Positions 12,169 through 23,434 of a DNA stretch of 64,000 bases are shown here, piece by piece. Under the pieces are notes generated by a model. That model did no database searches, was not told the DNA's origin, and saw nothing but the letters and a program-made list of their open reading frames with translations. How positions within the stretch are numbered: position 1 is the stretch's first letter; every line of letters begins with the position of its first letter. Position numbers and translations under genes: made by a program. The stretch comes from Ceratodon purpureus (Eukaryota; Streptophyta; Bryopsida; Pseudoditrichales; Ditrichaceae): assembly GCA_014871385.1 (NCBI GenBank), contig CM026426.1, forward strand, positions 19,168,270 through 19,232,269, in the 5' to 3' direction.

Positions 12169-12747
12169 TTGGAGGCAAAGAGGGTGAGAGCTCGTAGATG
12201 CGTAGTTGCACCAATAAAGACCATGGAGGAGAAAAAGCGCAAGCCACCTGCCGATGCCAACACGGAGAAGCCATTGATGGCAACAGATCTGAAGCAGGTT
12301 CTAGAACAGCAGCGCGTGAAGAAGAAGTCGTTGGAGGCCTCACTTGTGAAGGTGGAGGCTAATTGGGAGCGCGTAAAGACAAATTTGGCAAACCAGCGGG
12401 CCTTCATGACGGAGAAGGAAGAAGAAGAGTCCAAGTTCTATGAGGACATTGCAGTTGCCCGTGCTGCCAACAAGAAGGCACCGGCTACTGGCAACAGCAC
12501 AGAGAAGAGGTGCTTTGAGCAGATGGCCCGTTTAGGCCAAGAGATGCTGGCTCTTGCAAGCAGAGCAACTGAAGAGGTCCAGGCGCGGATTGACAGAGTA
12601 CTCAAGAAATTGGTGGAGAAGGAAGCCGATGAGGAGAAACGCCATGCTGAGATTGATGCCATGGCAGCGGAGATCTTGGCCTTGGAGTTGGCATCAGCAT
12701 TCTTGCAACCAAAGAAAGTGCTGGCACGGTACCCATGGGAGTTTTGA
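12169..12747 (+). CDS. Coiled-coil protein ORF, unit copy 1
   Basis: Open frame of 192 codons, rich in Lys, Glu, Ala and Leu, with long heptad-like stretches (LKQVLEQQRVKKKSLEASLV, then EVQARIDRVLKKLVEKEADE), so a predicted coiled coil over most of its length. The same frame extends upstream through a TAG at about 12,133-12,135 into EQIKAIIDFLASHIPSGGGR, suggesting a longer ancestral protein. No enzymatic motif. It could be a transposon-encoded structural or gag-like protein or a captured host fragment. The identical ORF is present in copies 2 and 3. Confidence 0.45.
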   Translation: MEAKRVRARRCVVAPIKTMEEKKRKPPADANTEKPLMATDLKQVLEQQRVKKKSLEASLVKVEANWERVKTNLANQRAFMTEKEEEESKFYEDIAVARAANKKAPATGNSTEKRCFEQMARLGQEMLALASRATEEVQARIDRVLKKLVEKEADEEKRHAEIDAMAAEILALELASAFLQPKKVLARYPWEF

Positions 12748-12834
12748 GTCCTGCCAATAGCTCTGAATGACCCATGCCCCTTCTGCTAGCATTACTTTGT
12801 TGACACCTGTTGCGTACCTCTAACTTGCGGCTGC

Positions 12835-13494
12835 TTGGCACATCCTCGTTGTAAGGTTGAAGTTGTTTTCTCCCAGGATGCCCAATGTTGTCATTGCAAG
12901 GGTGGTATGACCAGAGGATGGCTTGGACAGTGGAGATTTGAACTAGATTCCAAGGCCGTGGAGGAACTGCGCTTAACCGAGGAGATTCTGATGTTCGAGC
13001 CTACTTCACCACGTGCTGGCAGCAAACCCATGCTGGAAGCAAGAGGTCCGCTCCCCCTACTCTGTCCATGCTTTCTTGGAAGAATCCAAAGCTTGGCGCT
13101 AAAGACTCCGCTGGACTGTCAAACACTGCCACCAAATGTGTGGCTCCTGCCAAAGCCGATCCAAGTTTGTTGGCACATGCCTTAGCCACCCCACTTTTGT
13201 TGCCAAATGCTTGCAGATCCCTGGGTTCTCAAGTTCCCACTACAACTTAGTAATCTAGGTTTGTTGGCACCAACTGCAGTGGAGGTGAAAGACGATGACA
13301 ATACACTAGCTTTTGACGCCATGGAGCCTACACAAGTCTCTCTTCATGAGACCCATGGTGACAACGACGGAGACAAACGTAGCTCTGACAGTGAGGCGCC
13401 CGATGTGGACCTTGGTGAGAACGTTGAGGACGAGGCCAACATAGAAGGTCTTACGAGCCTTGTTGAGGCAATCGCTAGTGATGCAGTAGTGTAG
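12835..13494 (+). pseudogene. Cys-rich to acidic ORF, frameshifted, unit copy 1
   Basis: Two overlapping frames. The first (from 12,835) has a Cys/His-rich start (HPRCKVEV...DAQCCHCKGG) that could bind zinc. In copy 1 it is frameshifted by the missing C at about 13,028, so the protein ends early at 13,185. In copies 2 and 3 the frame stays open longer. A second frame (13,207-13,494) encodes an acidic tail (VKDDDNTLAF..., DVDLGENVEDEANIEG). The two may have been one protein; a stop separates them. No family recognised. Confidence 0.3.
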
Positions 13495-13499
13495 TAGAT

Positions 13500-14940
13500 G
13501 CCCACGCTATATTGTGCATAGGACTTTTTTGAGGGTTGCCACCAATGTTATGGTTTAGAATACGGGCATTGATTGTAGCCAGGGACTGTAGAACTCCGTC
13601 ATTGTTTGCTGGCAGCACTCTGAACTAGGGACCGTTCGCGTCCAGACACCTCAGACTTTCTTCAATTTCAAAACAATTTTTATTTCGAAACTTGGACTTT
13701 TTGAAAGAAATGGGATTCTTTAAATTTTACCATTTTTATTTTATTTTTTATTTGCAACTTTGGAAGAGCATGTAGGCACCAAAGTCAAGTAGAGGAATAC
13801 GGCCTAGGTTTATGTACCACCTCCCTCAAAAATCTCTTCAGTAGTTTCTACTAGCATAGACCGAGATGAAGATCTCTTTAGTGAGGCGACAAGTGAGTTG
13901 TAGACTCATGAAAAAACGTACAATATCTGTTGTACGTTCTATGAAGGGCTAGGTGAAGAAAAGCTGCAAAATTTAGAAAATCATATGGAATAGTATTAAT
14001 AATAGTGGTTTATGTTGCGTCCACTACGAATTAGTGCTAAGGCAAATCATAGAGTATTTTCTGTTAATGTATTTTTCACATTGTAGCAAATATTTACATA
14101 CATTATTTTAATTTATCATAATTATACCTCCTAGGAATGTGATAATCATTTTCAGTGTGTAACTGAATCTCTTAACTATACTCTATAGAAATGATGTATC
14201 GTGAATTGAATGATGCATTTTTTACTCAAGTAAATCTACATACTATCTAGTGGCTCCTTGATCATTGAATGAATAGTATAGAATGGATAAAGATTTGTGG
14301 ATGAAAAATATATTAGGTTAGAACCCGCGCGGGTGCCCTCTTCAACTCCACATTCTTTTTCTCATTGTCTCCCTGCTCAAGTGTGTACAGTTTGCACTCG
14401 TAGGAGCTGTGTGGGTGGGTCTTTCGGATTCAACTAGTGAGTCATTGATTTTACAGTGAATGTTCAATGATTTGTTTGTGTGGTATGCGAGTGGAGTCGT
14501 CATTCTATTAGATTAAGCAAAGGAGACTATGAACTTTCACTTGTGATTAGATCTAGTCGGATTTGAGTGTGTGAACATTTTGAAAGATGTGTTGAATGAA
14601 ATTAGAATGGGTGATTAAAATACGTGTTCGGCACAGAATAGGGCAAGAAGTAGATGTGAGTGTGATAGAAATATGCAGTTGGGATTGTAGTCTACTTTAG
14701 GTCGTTCATTGGAGTGACAAGTTTTTGGTTTAAATCACACTACTTAAATGTCAATGAACTAGGTTCTGTGCCGAACAAGCTTTTTGGACTAAGTATGATT
14801 AAAAATGTGATGTTCACATGATACAAAGCTTGTGATCATGTCAATGAGATGTCGTTGTTCAGTGCCAAACGGATAACATACCCATGTTTGACTATGTAGA
14901 TTTTCGTTACAGATTGTATCCCAAGGGAGCGTGGTAGCAA
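13500..14940. promoter_or_regulatory. Non-coding part of unit; presumed leader of gene copy E (copy 1)
   Basis: AT-rich 1.4-kb stretch without a supported gene, directly upstream of the first ATG of copy E at 14,942. It holds E-family motifs at 14,626-14,639 (GTTCGGCACAGAAT), 14,763-14,776 (GTTCTGTGCCGAAC, nearly the reverse complement of the first) and 14,857-14,870 (GTTCAGTGCCAAAC). The position matches the palindrome-loaded leaders and introns of the B and C genes. The same stretch recurs 4970 bp later in each unit. Confidence 0.4.
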
Positions 14941-14941
14941 G

Positions 14942-16628
14942 ATGGCCGACGCATCAAGTGCAGGCAATACCAATGTCCATGGAGATACATGTACTTCCAT
15001 TCTCCTTTATTTAATATTCACAAATTATTGAATTGGCAATTGGTAATTGAATTTCCAATGTTCTGAACCGAACTCCATACATGGTTAGACTTAAATAGTG
15101 TGATGATTATGAATGTTTTGAAATTGCATGACGGACATGGTTGAGGATGGGCATAAGACTGCAAGCCCTATTGAGCTAACACAAGGAATTCAAGGTATCT
15201 AATCCTTGATCATTAGGTAATTTCCTTGGTATCATTTGTTTCCTTAAGTAAAATGAATCTACCTCCACAGATGTTCATGTTTAAGCAGTTGCAAGAAATG
15301 ATGCAGAAGGATCAGAAAATGACGACTAGGCCAAAAATCACAAAGAAGCCAATACGGGTACTTTACTAATCCTATGACCACATCACCATTTGATTATAAG
15401 CATATAAATTAGATGGATATATCAGTGCCTTTGCTTGATCTCAAGTTCCTCGTTCTGTGCCAAATGACCTATCTGATTGAAACTGATGCTGCTCAATCGC
15501 TATTGTCACGAGGAAGACAACGATAATAATTTGGGAATGGACGGAGATGATGGTAATGAGGGTGAGGACATGATTGAAGATGGAATCAGTGAAGATGACG
15601 CATCCGATCAAATTGAAGTCCCTGCTCAAGATGAGAATATTGATGAAGACGAAGTACTTGAGTTCGGACTGGAGATGACTAAAGCCAATTTGGATGCTAT
15701 GGAGGAGGACGACTTGATCGTTGCTCACAAGACGACAAGGATCAATTCAATCCAAATACAAAAGCGCTAAGAGATTTTCAAGGGGGGGAAGTCTCATATT
15801 GACATACCGCTTTGTGCAATGCGGAAGCTGCAAGTGGTTCGTTTGGCGCTTGAAAATGATATCATAAAAATGCAAGCGGATTTCATACATGGCTATCAAT
15901 AGGGGGCTACAACTTTCTATGTTTCCACCACTAATTTTGAAGGCCATGAGAAGATGGTCATCCAAGAAGAGCCATAAAAATGGAGTCCACATTGGCAGAG
16001 AAGAGATTTGGAGTTTGAAGAGTTCCTAAAAAGCGACAACGAACTTTGTGAGCTGTCCAACAAGTTTTTTATGTGTGGGATGGCAACCATTGTTTGGTTG
16101 CCTAGTATGATTTTATCAAAAAAATTCATCGTAAGGAGTATGATTGGCATTTCAGGGTGTGATCGATTATCCTACGCTCAAAGAACAACGTTACAGATGT
16201 TCTCAATGCTATGCACGACATCAACAAATCCAACAATAACTCACATGTCAAACAGAACACAGTTCACACACTTCACCGAATTCAAAAACTTGGATCCTTG
16301 CCCATTGAGCAGTTTTGGAAATTCCTGGCCCTAGAGGAGATGTATGTGGCAATGAAAGGATTCGGATGTTCCTCCTAAGAAAAAGCCGTCCAAGAGCAAA
16401 GTTCTTAGACTTGATTCATTGTGTAAGCATGCCTTACGTTTCAAATTGTATTCCATGGTCAGTTTTTATGAAAGTAACGTGTATATTCAATGAGTCTCGA
16501 CATTTGAATATGTTGTGTAACATGAAATCACCGAGGTATGAGATGAAGGCCAACGGAAATACAAAGAGGAGACACTTAGGCAGAGGCGCGTTGCAAATGG
16601 TTTGCTGAAGGCAATTAACGGCGCGATG
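14942..16628 (+). pseudogene. ParB-like gene copy E, 5' half, unit copy 1
   Basis: Several short exons appear likely: 14,942-14,990 (MADASSAGNT...), about 15,120-15,195, 15,271-15,357 and 15,450 onward, each ending or starting near GT/AG. After an acidic stretch (15,530-15,700) the frame aligns with the element C gene. KSHIDIPLC matches KSRLCIPLC, FIHGY matches FVRGY, and NKFFYVWDGNHCLVA matches KKFFHVYEGNHRVTA. The last is a ParB-like GNHR box in which Arg has become Cys. Stops interrupt the frame (15,768 TAA, 15,899 TAG, 15,975 TAA, a TAG just after the box, a TGA near 16,160), several at positions where the C gene has a residue. The copy is cut at GAMD by the tandem duplication. Role by homology: DNA-site recognition; this copy is not functional as read. 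Confidence 0.55.
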
Positions 16629-16877
16629 GACTACAACAAAGACTTCTTCCATTGCATCTTGGGGCTCTCCAATAGTGGCTACAAGTTCTCGGACCTCAAT
16701 AGTGACAAGCATTGCAAGAAGTCGGCGTTCTTGGAGAAATTGCCAAAGCGGTCGTCTGGGCGACACTATGTCGCCAACTGTAAGGATGGGAAAGCGGTGA
16801 GGACCTACTTGCAGACCCACGGGAAGGTTTATGGAGGTGACCTTGACAACTGCTCATTCCGGACTTCCTTCCTTTGA
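16602..16877 (+). CDS. Chimeric ORF at first duplication junction
   Basis: Open frame of 91 codons created by the duplication. The first nine residues (MLKAINGAM) come from the end of the copy E exon; the rest (YNKDFFHCILG...) comes from the ORF at the left end of the unit. The two parts are separate in the flanks (11,660 and 26,572), so this fusion did not exist before the duplication. Expression is unknown. Confidence 0.35.
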   Translation: MLKAINGAMDYNKDFFHCILGLSNSGYKFSDLNSDKHCKKSAFLEKLPKRSSGRHYVANCKDGKAVRTYLQTHGKVYGGDLDNCSFRTSFL

Positions 16878-17137
16878 GCGTGCCACTTGTTCTTTGAGGA
16901 GGGCAAGAACGTCAACTTTACCCTGAAGGCAGAAGTCCTACGGAAGGCGCGTAAGAAGCAGGGTGGAGGAATCCAATAAAGCTTTCACTACCAACCTTGA
17001 GGGAGCAGATCAAAGCCATTATTGACTTCCTTGCTAGCCACATCCCCAGCGGTGGTGGCAGGAAGGGCAAAGGCGCAGTTGATGATGAACCGCTCAGTTG
17101 CTAGACAGTTGGAGCCACCACCAAGGCAGTCAAGACC

Positions 17138-17716
17138 TTGGAGGCAAAGAGGGTGAGAGCTCGTAGATGCGTAGTTGCACCAATAAAGACCATGGAGGAG
17201 AAAAAGCGCAAGCCACCTGCCGATGCCAACACGGAGAAGCCATTGATGGCAACAGATCTGAAGCAGGTTCTAGAACAGCAGCGCGTGAAGAAGAAGTCGT
17301 TGGAGGCCTCACTTGTGAAGGTGGAGGCTAATTGGGAGCGCGTAAAGACAAATTTGGCAAACCAGCGGGCCTTCATGACGGAGAAGGAAGAAGAAGAGTC
17401 CAAGTTCTATGAGGACATTGCAGTTGCCCGTGCTGCCAACAAGAAGGCACCGGCTACTGGCAACAGCACAGAGAAGAGGTGCTTTGAGCAGATGGCCCGT
17501 TTAGGCCAAGAGATGCTGGCTCTTGCAAGCAGAGCAACTGAAGAGGTCCAGGCGCGGATTGACAGAGTACTCAAGAAATTGGTGGAGAAGGAAGCCGATG
17601 AGGAGAAACGCCATGCTGAGATTGATGCCATGGCAGCGGAGATCTTGGCCTTGGAGTTGGCATCAGCATTCTTGCAACCAAAGAAAGTGCTGGCACGGTA
17701 CCCATGGGAGTTTTGA
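17138..17716 (+). CDS. Coiled-coil protein ORF, unit copy 2
   Basis: Identical in translation to the 192-codon ORF at 12,169-12,747: Lys/Glu/Ala-rich, predicted coiled coil, no enzymatic motif. It is present because of the tandem duplication. Confidence 0.45.
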   Translation: MEAKRVRARRCVVAPIKTMEEKKRKPPADANTEKPLMATDLKQVLEQQRVKKKSLEASLVKVEANWERVKTNLANQRAFMTEKEEEESKFYEDIAVARAANKKAPATGNSTEKRCFEQMARLGQEMLALASRATEEVQARIDRVLKKLVEKEADEEKRHAEIDAMAAEILALELASAFLQPKKVLARYPWEF

Positions 17717-17803
17717 GTCCTGCCAATAGCTCTGAATGACCCATGCCCCTTCTGCTAGCATTACTTTGTTGACACCTGTTGCGTACCTCTAACTTGCGGC
17801 TGC

Positions 17804-18464
17804 TTGGCACATCCTCGTTGTAAGGTTGAAGTTGTTTTCTCCCAGGATGCCCAATGTTGTCATTGCAAGGGTGGTATGACCAGAGGATGGCTTGGACAGT
17901 GGAGATTTGAACTAGATTCCAAGGCCGTGGAGGAACTGCGCTTAACCGAGGAGATTCTGATGTTCGAGCCTACTTCACCACGTGCTGGCAGCAAACCCCA
18001 TGCTGGAAGCAAGAGGTCCGCTCCCCCTACTCTGTCCATGCTTTCTTGGAAGAATCCAAAGCTTGGCGCTAAAGACTCCGCTGGACTGTCAAACACTGCC
18101 ACCAAATGTGTGGCTCCTGCCAAAGCCGATCCAAGTTTGTTGGCACATGCCTTAGCCACCCCACTTTTGTTGCCAAATGCTTGCAGATCCCTGGGTTCTC
18201 AAGTTCCCACTACAACTTAGTAATCTAGGTTTGTTGGCACCAACTGCAGTGGAGGTGAAAGACGATGACAATACACTAGCTTTTGACGCCATGGAGCCTA
18301 CACAAGTCTCTCTTCATGAGACCCATGGTGACAACGACGGAGACAAACGTAGCTCTGACAGTGAGGCGCCCGATGTGGACCTTGGTGAGAACGTTGAGGA
18401 CGAGGCCAACATAGAAGGTCTTACGAGCCTTGTTGAGGCAATCGCTAGTGATGCAGTAGTGTAG
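17804..18464 (+). pseudogene. Cys-rich to acidic ORFs, unit copy 2
   Basis: Here the first frame is 138 codons (17,804-18,220) because the four-C run is intact. It is followed out of frame by the acidic ORF 18,177-18,464. The Cys/His start (HPRCKVEV, CCHCKGG) could be a small zinc-binding segment. No family recognised. Confidence 0.3.
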
Positions 18465-19911
18465 TAGATGCCCACGCTATATTGTGCATAGGACTTTTTT
18501 GAGGGTTGCCACCAATGTTATGGTTTAGAATACGGGCATTGATTGTAGCCAGGGACTGTAGAACTCCGTCATTGTTTGCTGGCAGCACTCTGAACTAGGG
18601 ACCGTTCGCGTCCAGACACCTCAGACTTTCTTCAATTTCAAAACAATTTTTATTTCGAAACTTGGACTTTTTGAAAGAAATGGGATTCTTTAAATTTTAC
18701 CATTTTTATTTTATTTTTTATTTGCAACTTTGGAAGAGCATGTAGGCACCAAAGTCAAGTAGAGGAATACGGCCTAGGTTTATGTACCACCTCCCTCAAA
18801 AATCTCTTCAGTAGTTTCTACTAGCATAGACCGAGATGAAGATCTCTTTAGTGAGGCGACAAGTGAGTTGTAGACTCATGAAAAAACGTACAATATCTGT
18901 TGTACGTTCTATGAAGGGCTAGGTGAAGAAAAGCTGCAAAATTTAGAAAATCATATGGAATAGTATTAATAATAGTGGTTTATGTTGCGTCCACTACGAA
19001 TTAGTGCTAAGGCAAATCATAGAGTATTTTCTGTTAATGTATTTTTCACATTGTAGCAAATATTTACATACATTATTTTAATTTATCATAATTATACCTC
19101 CTAGGAATGTGATAATCATTTTCAGTGTGTAACTGAATCTCTTAACTATACTCTATAGAAATGATGTATCGTGAATTGAATGATGCATTTTTTACTCAAG
19201 TAAATCTACATACTATCTAGTGGCTCCTTGATCATTGAATGAATAGTATAGAATGGATAAAGATTTGTGGATGAAAAATATATTAGGTTAGAACCCGCGC
19301 GGGTGCCCTCTTCAACTCCACATTCTTTTTCTCATTGTCTCCCTGCTCAAGTGTGTACAGTTTGCACTCGTAGGAGCTGTGTGGGTGGGTCTTTCGGATT
19401 CAACTAGTGAGTCATTGATTTTACAGTGAATGTTCAATGATTTGTTTGTGTGGTATGCGAGTGGAGTCGTCATTCTATTAGATTAAGCAAAGGAGACTAT
19501 GAACTTTCACTTGTGATTAGATCTAGTCGGATTTGAGTGTGTGAACATTTTGAAAGATGTGTTGAATGAAATTAGAATGGGTGATTAAAATACGTGTTCG
19601 GCACAGAATAGGGCAAGAAGTAGATGTGAGTGTGATAGAAATATGCAGTTGGGATTGTAGTCTACTTTAGGTCGTTCATTGGAGTGACAAGTTTTTGGTT
19701 TAAATCACACTACTTAAATGTCAATGAACTAGGTTCTGTGCCGAACAAGCTTTTTGGACTAAGTATGATTAAAAATGTGATGTTCACATGATACAAAGCT
19801 TGTGATCATGTCAATGAGATGTCGTTGTTCAGTGCCAAACGGATAACATACCCATGTTTGACTATGTAGATTTTCGTTACAGATTGTATCCCAAGGGAGC
19901 GTGGTAGCAAG

Positions 19912-21598
19912 ATGGCCGACGCATCAAGTGCAGGCAATACCAATGTCCATGGAGATACATGTACTTCCATTCTCCTTTATTTAATATTCACAAATTATTG
20001 AATTGGCAATTGGTAATTGAATTTCCAATGTTCTGAACCGAACTCCATACATGGTTAGACTTAAATAGTGTGATGATTATGAATGTTTTGAAATTGCATG
20101 ACGGACATGGTTGAGGATGGGCATAAGACTGCAAGCCCTATTGAGCTAACACAAGGAATTCAAGGTATCTAATCCTTGATCATTAGGTAATTTCCTTGGT
20201 ATCATTTGTTTCCTTAAGTAAAATGAATCTACCTCCACAGATGTTCATGTTTAAGCAGTTGCAAGAAATGATGCAGAAGGATCAGAAAATGACGACTAGG
20301 CCAAAAATCACAAAGAAGCCAATACGGGTACTTTACTAATCCTATGACCACATCACCATTTGATTATAAGCATATAAATTAGATGGATATATCAGTGCCT
20401 TTGCTTGATCTCAAGTTCCTCGTTCTGTGCCAAATGACCTATCTGATTGAAACTGATGCTGCTCAATCGCTATTGTCACGAGGAAGACAACGATAATAAT
20501 TTGGGAATGGACGGAGATGATGGTAATGAGGGTGAGGACATGATTGAAGATGGAATCAGTGAAGATGACGCATCCGATCAAATTGAAGTCCCTGCTCAAG
20601 ATGAGAATATTGATGAAGACGAAGTACTTGAGTTCGGACTGGAGATGACTAAAGCCAATTTGGATGCTATGGAGGAGGACGACTTGATCGTTGCTCACAA
20701 GACGACAAGGATCAATTCAATCCAAATACAAAAGCGCTAAGAGATTTTCAAGGGGGGGAAGTCTCATATTGACATACCGCTTTGTGCAATGCGGAAGCTG
20801 CAAGTGGTTCGTTTGGCGCTTGAAAATGATATCATAAAAATGCAAGCGGATTTCATACATGGCTATCAATAGGGGGCTACAACTTTCTATGTTTCCACCA
20901 CTAATTTTGAAGGCCATGAGAAGATGGTCATCCAAGAAGAGCCATAAAAATGGAGTCCACATTGGCAGAGAAGAGATTTGGAGTTTGAAGAGTTCCTAAA
21001 AAGCGACAACGAACTTTGTGAGCTGTCCAACAAGTTTTTTATGTGTGGGATGGCAACCATTGTTTGGTTGCCTAGTATGATTTTATCAAAAAAATTCATC
21101 GTAAGGAGTATGATTGGCATTTCAGGGTGTGATCGATTATCCTACGCTCAAAGAACAACGTTACAGATGTTCTCAATGCTATGCACGACATCAACAAATC
21201 CAACAATAACTCACATGTCAAACAGAACACAGTTCACACACTTCACCGAATTCAAAAACTTGGATCCTTGCCCATTGAGCAGTTTTGGAAATTCCTGGCC
21301 CTAGAGGAGATGTATGTGGCAATGAAAGGATTCGGATGTTCCTCCTAAGAAAAAGCCGTCCAAGAGCAAAGTTCTTAGACTTGATTCATTGTGTAAGCAT
21401 GCCTTACGTTTCAAATTGTATTCCATGGTCAGTTTTTATGAAAGTAACGTGTATATTCAATGAGTCTCGACATTTGAATATGTTGTGTAACATGAAATCA
21501 CCGAGGTATGAGATGAAGGCCAACGGAAATACAAAGAGGAGACACTTAGGCAGAGGCGCGTTGCAAATGGTTTGCTGAAGGCAATTAACGGCGCGATG
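19912..21598 (+). pseudogene. ParB-like gene copy E, 5' half, unit copy 2
   Basis: Same structure and same internal stops as the copy at 14,942-16,628, and also truncated at GAMD by a duplication junction. E-family motifs precede it at +4970 from those in copy 1, and one (GTTCTGAACCGAAC) lies inside the presumed first intron. Confidence 0.5.
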
Positions 21599-21847
21599 GA
21601 CTACAACAAAGACTTCTTCCATTGCATCTTGGGGCTCTCCAATAGTGGCTACAAGTTCTCGGACCTCAATAGTGACAAGCATTGCAAGAAGTCGGCGTTC
21701 TTGGAGAAATTGCCAAAGCGGTCGTCTGGGCGACACTATGTCGCCAACTGTAAGGATGGGAAAGCGGTGAGGACCTACTTGCAGACCCACGGGAAGGTTT
21801 ATGGAGGTGACCTTGACAACTGCTCATTCCGGACTTCCTTCCTTTGA
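21572..21847 (+). CDS. Chimeric ORF at second duplication junction
   Basis: Same 91-codon fusion frame as at 16,602-16,877, formed at the copy 2/copy 3 junction. It joins the truncated copy E exon (MLKAINGAM) to the left-end ORF of the unit. Confidence 0.35.
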   Translation: MLKAINGAMDYNKDFFHCILGLSNSGYKFSDLNSDKHCKKSAFLEKLPKRSSGRHYVANCKDGKAVRTYLQTHGKVYGGDLDNCSFRTSFL

Positions 21848-22107
21848 GCGTGCCACTTGTTCTTTGAGGAGGGCAAGAACGTCAACTTTACCCTGAAGGC
21901 AGAAGTCCTACGGAAGGCGCGTAAGAAGCAGGGTGGAGGAATCCAATAAAGCTTTCACTACCAACCTTGAGGGAGCAGATCAAAGCCATTATTGACTTCC
22001 TTGCTAGCCACATCCCCAGCGGTGGTGGCAGGAAGGGCAAAGGCGCAGTTGATGATGAACCGCTCAGTTGCTAGACAGTTGGAGCCACCACCAAGGCAGT
22101 CAAGACC

Positions 22108-22686
22108 TTGGAGGCAAAGAGGGTGAGAGCTCGTAGATGCGTAGTTGCACCAATAAAGACCATGGAGGAGAAAAAGCGCAAGCCACCTGCCGATGCCAAC
22201 ACGGAGAAGCCATTGATGGCAACAGATCTGAAGCAGGTTCTAGAACAGCAGCGCGTGAAGAAGAAGTCGTTGGAGGCCTCACTTGTGAAGGTGGAGGCTA
22301 ATTGGGAGCGCGTAAAGACAAATTTGGCAAACCAGCGGGCCTTCATGACGGAGAAGGAAGAAGAAGAGTCCAAGTTCTATGAGGACATTGCAGTTGCCCG
22401 TGCTGCCAACAAGAAGGCACCGGCTACTGGCAACAGCACAGAGAAGAGGTGCTTTGAGCAGATGGCCCGTTTAGGCCAAGAGATGCTGGCTCTTGCAAGC
22501 AGAGCAACTGAAGAGGTCCAGGCGCGGATTGACAGAGTACTCAAGAAATTGGTGGAGAAGGAAGCCGATGAGGAGAAACGCCATGCTGAGATTGATGCCA
22601 TGGCAGCGGAGATCTTGGCCTTGGAGTTGGCATCAGCATTCTTGCAACCAAAGAAAGTGCTGGCACGGTACCCATGGGAGTTTTGA
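22108..22686 (+). CDS. Coiled-coil protein ORF, unit copy 3
   Basis: Identical in translation to the ORFs at 12,169 and 17,138; 192 codons, predicted coiled coil, function unknown. Confidence 0.45.
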   Translation: MEAKRVRARRCVVAPIKTMEEKKRKPPADANTEKPLMATDLKQVLEQQRVKKKSLEASLVKVEANWERVKTNLANQRAFMTEKEEEESKFYEDIAVARAANKKAPATGNSTEKRCFEQMARLGQEMLALASRATEEVQARIDRVLKKLVEKEADEEKRHAEIDAMAAEILALELASAFLQPKKVLARYPWEF

Positions 22687-22773
22687 GTCCTGCCAATAGC
22701 TCTGAATGACCCATGCCCCTTCTGCTAGCATTACTTTGTTGACACCTGTTGCGTACCTCTAACTTGCGGCTGC

Positions 22774-23434
22774 TTGGCACATCCTCGTTGTAAGGTTGAA
22801 GTTGTTTTCTCCCAGGATGCCCAATGTTGTCATTGCAAGGGTGGTATGACCAGAGGATGGCTTGGACAGTGGAGATTTGAACTAGATTCCAAGGCCGTGG
22901 AGGAACTGCGCTTAACCGAGGAGATTCTGATGTTCGAGCCTACTTCACCACGTGCTGGCAGCAAACCCCATGCTGGAAGCAAGAGGTCCGCTCCCCCTAC
23001 TCTGTCCATGCTTTCTTGGAAGAATCCAAAGCTTGGCGCTAAAGACTCCGCTGGACTGTCAAACACTGCCACCAAATGTGTGGCTCCTGCCAAAGCCGAT
23101 CCAAGTTTGTTGGCACATGCCTTAGCCACCCCACTTTTGTTGCCAAATGCTTGCAGATCCCTGGGTTCTCAAGTTCCCACTACAACTTAGTAATCTAGGT
23201 TTGTTGGCACCAACTGCAGTGGAGGTGAAAGACGATGACAATACACTAGCTTTTGACGCCATGGAGCCTACACAAGTCTCTCTTCATGAGACCCATGGTG
23301 ACAACGACGGAGACAAACGTAGCTCTGACAGTGAGGCGCCCGATGTGGACCTTGGTGAGAACGTTGAGGACGAGGCCAACATAGAAGGTCTTACGAGCCT
23401 TGTTGAGGCAATCGCTAGTGATGCAGTAGTGTAG
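22774..23434 (+). pseudogene. Cys-rich to acidic ORFs, unit copy 3
   Basis: Same pair of frames as in unit copy 2 (138-codon Cys/His-rich frame, then acidic frame 23,147-23,434). Confidence 0.3.

Larger units (their letters stand above)
16629..21598. repeat. Tandem unit copy 2
   Basis: Second copy of the 4970-bp unit. It is bounded by GATG|GACTAC at both ends, so both its junctions are duplication junctions. All ORFs and motifs of copy 1 recur at +4969 (before the indel) or +4970 (after it). Confidence 0.92.

Noticed and set aside
11606..21790. Minus-strand ORFs with MGLQVGPHRFPILTV starts (11,606-11,851; 16,434-16,820; 21,404-21,790)
   Set aside because: They are antisense shadows of the Cys/His plus-strand frame and change length only because of the duplication junction.
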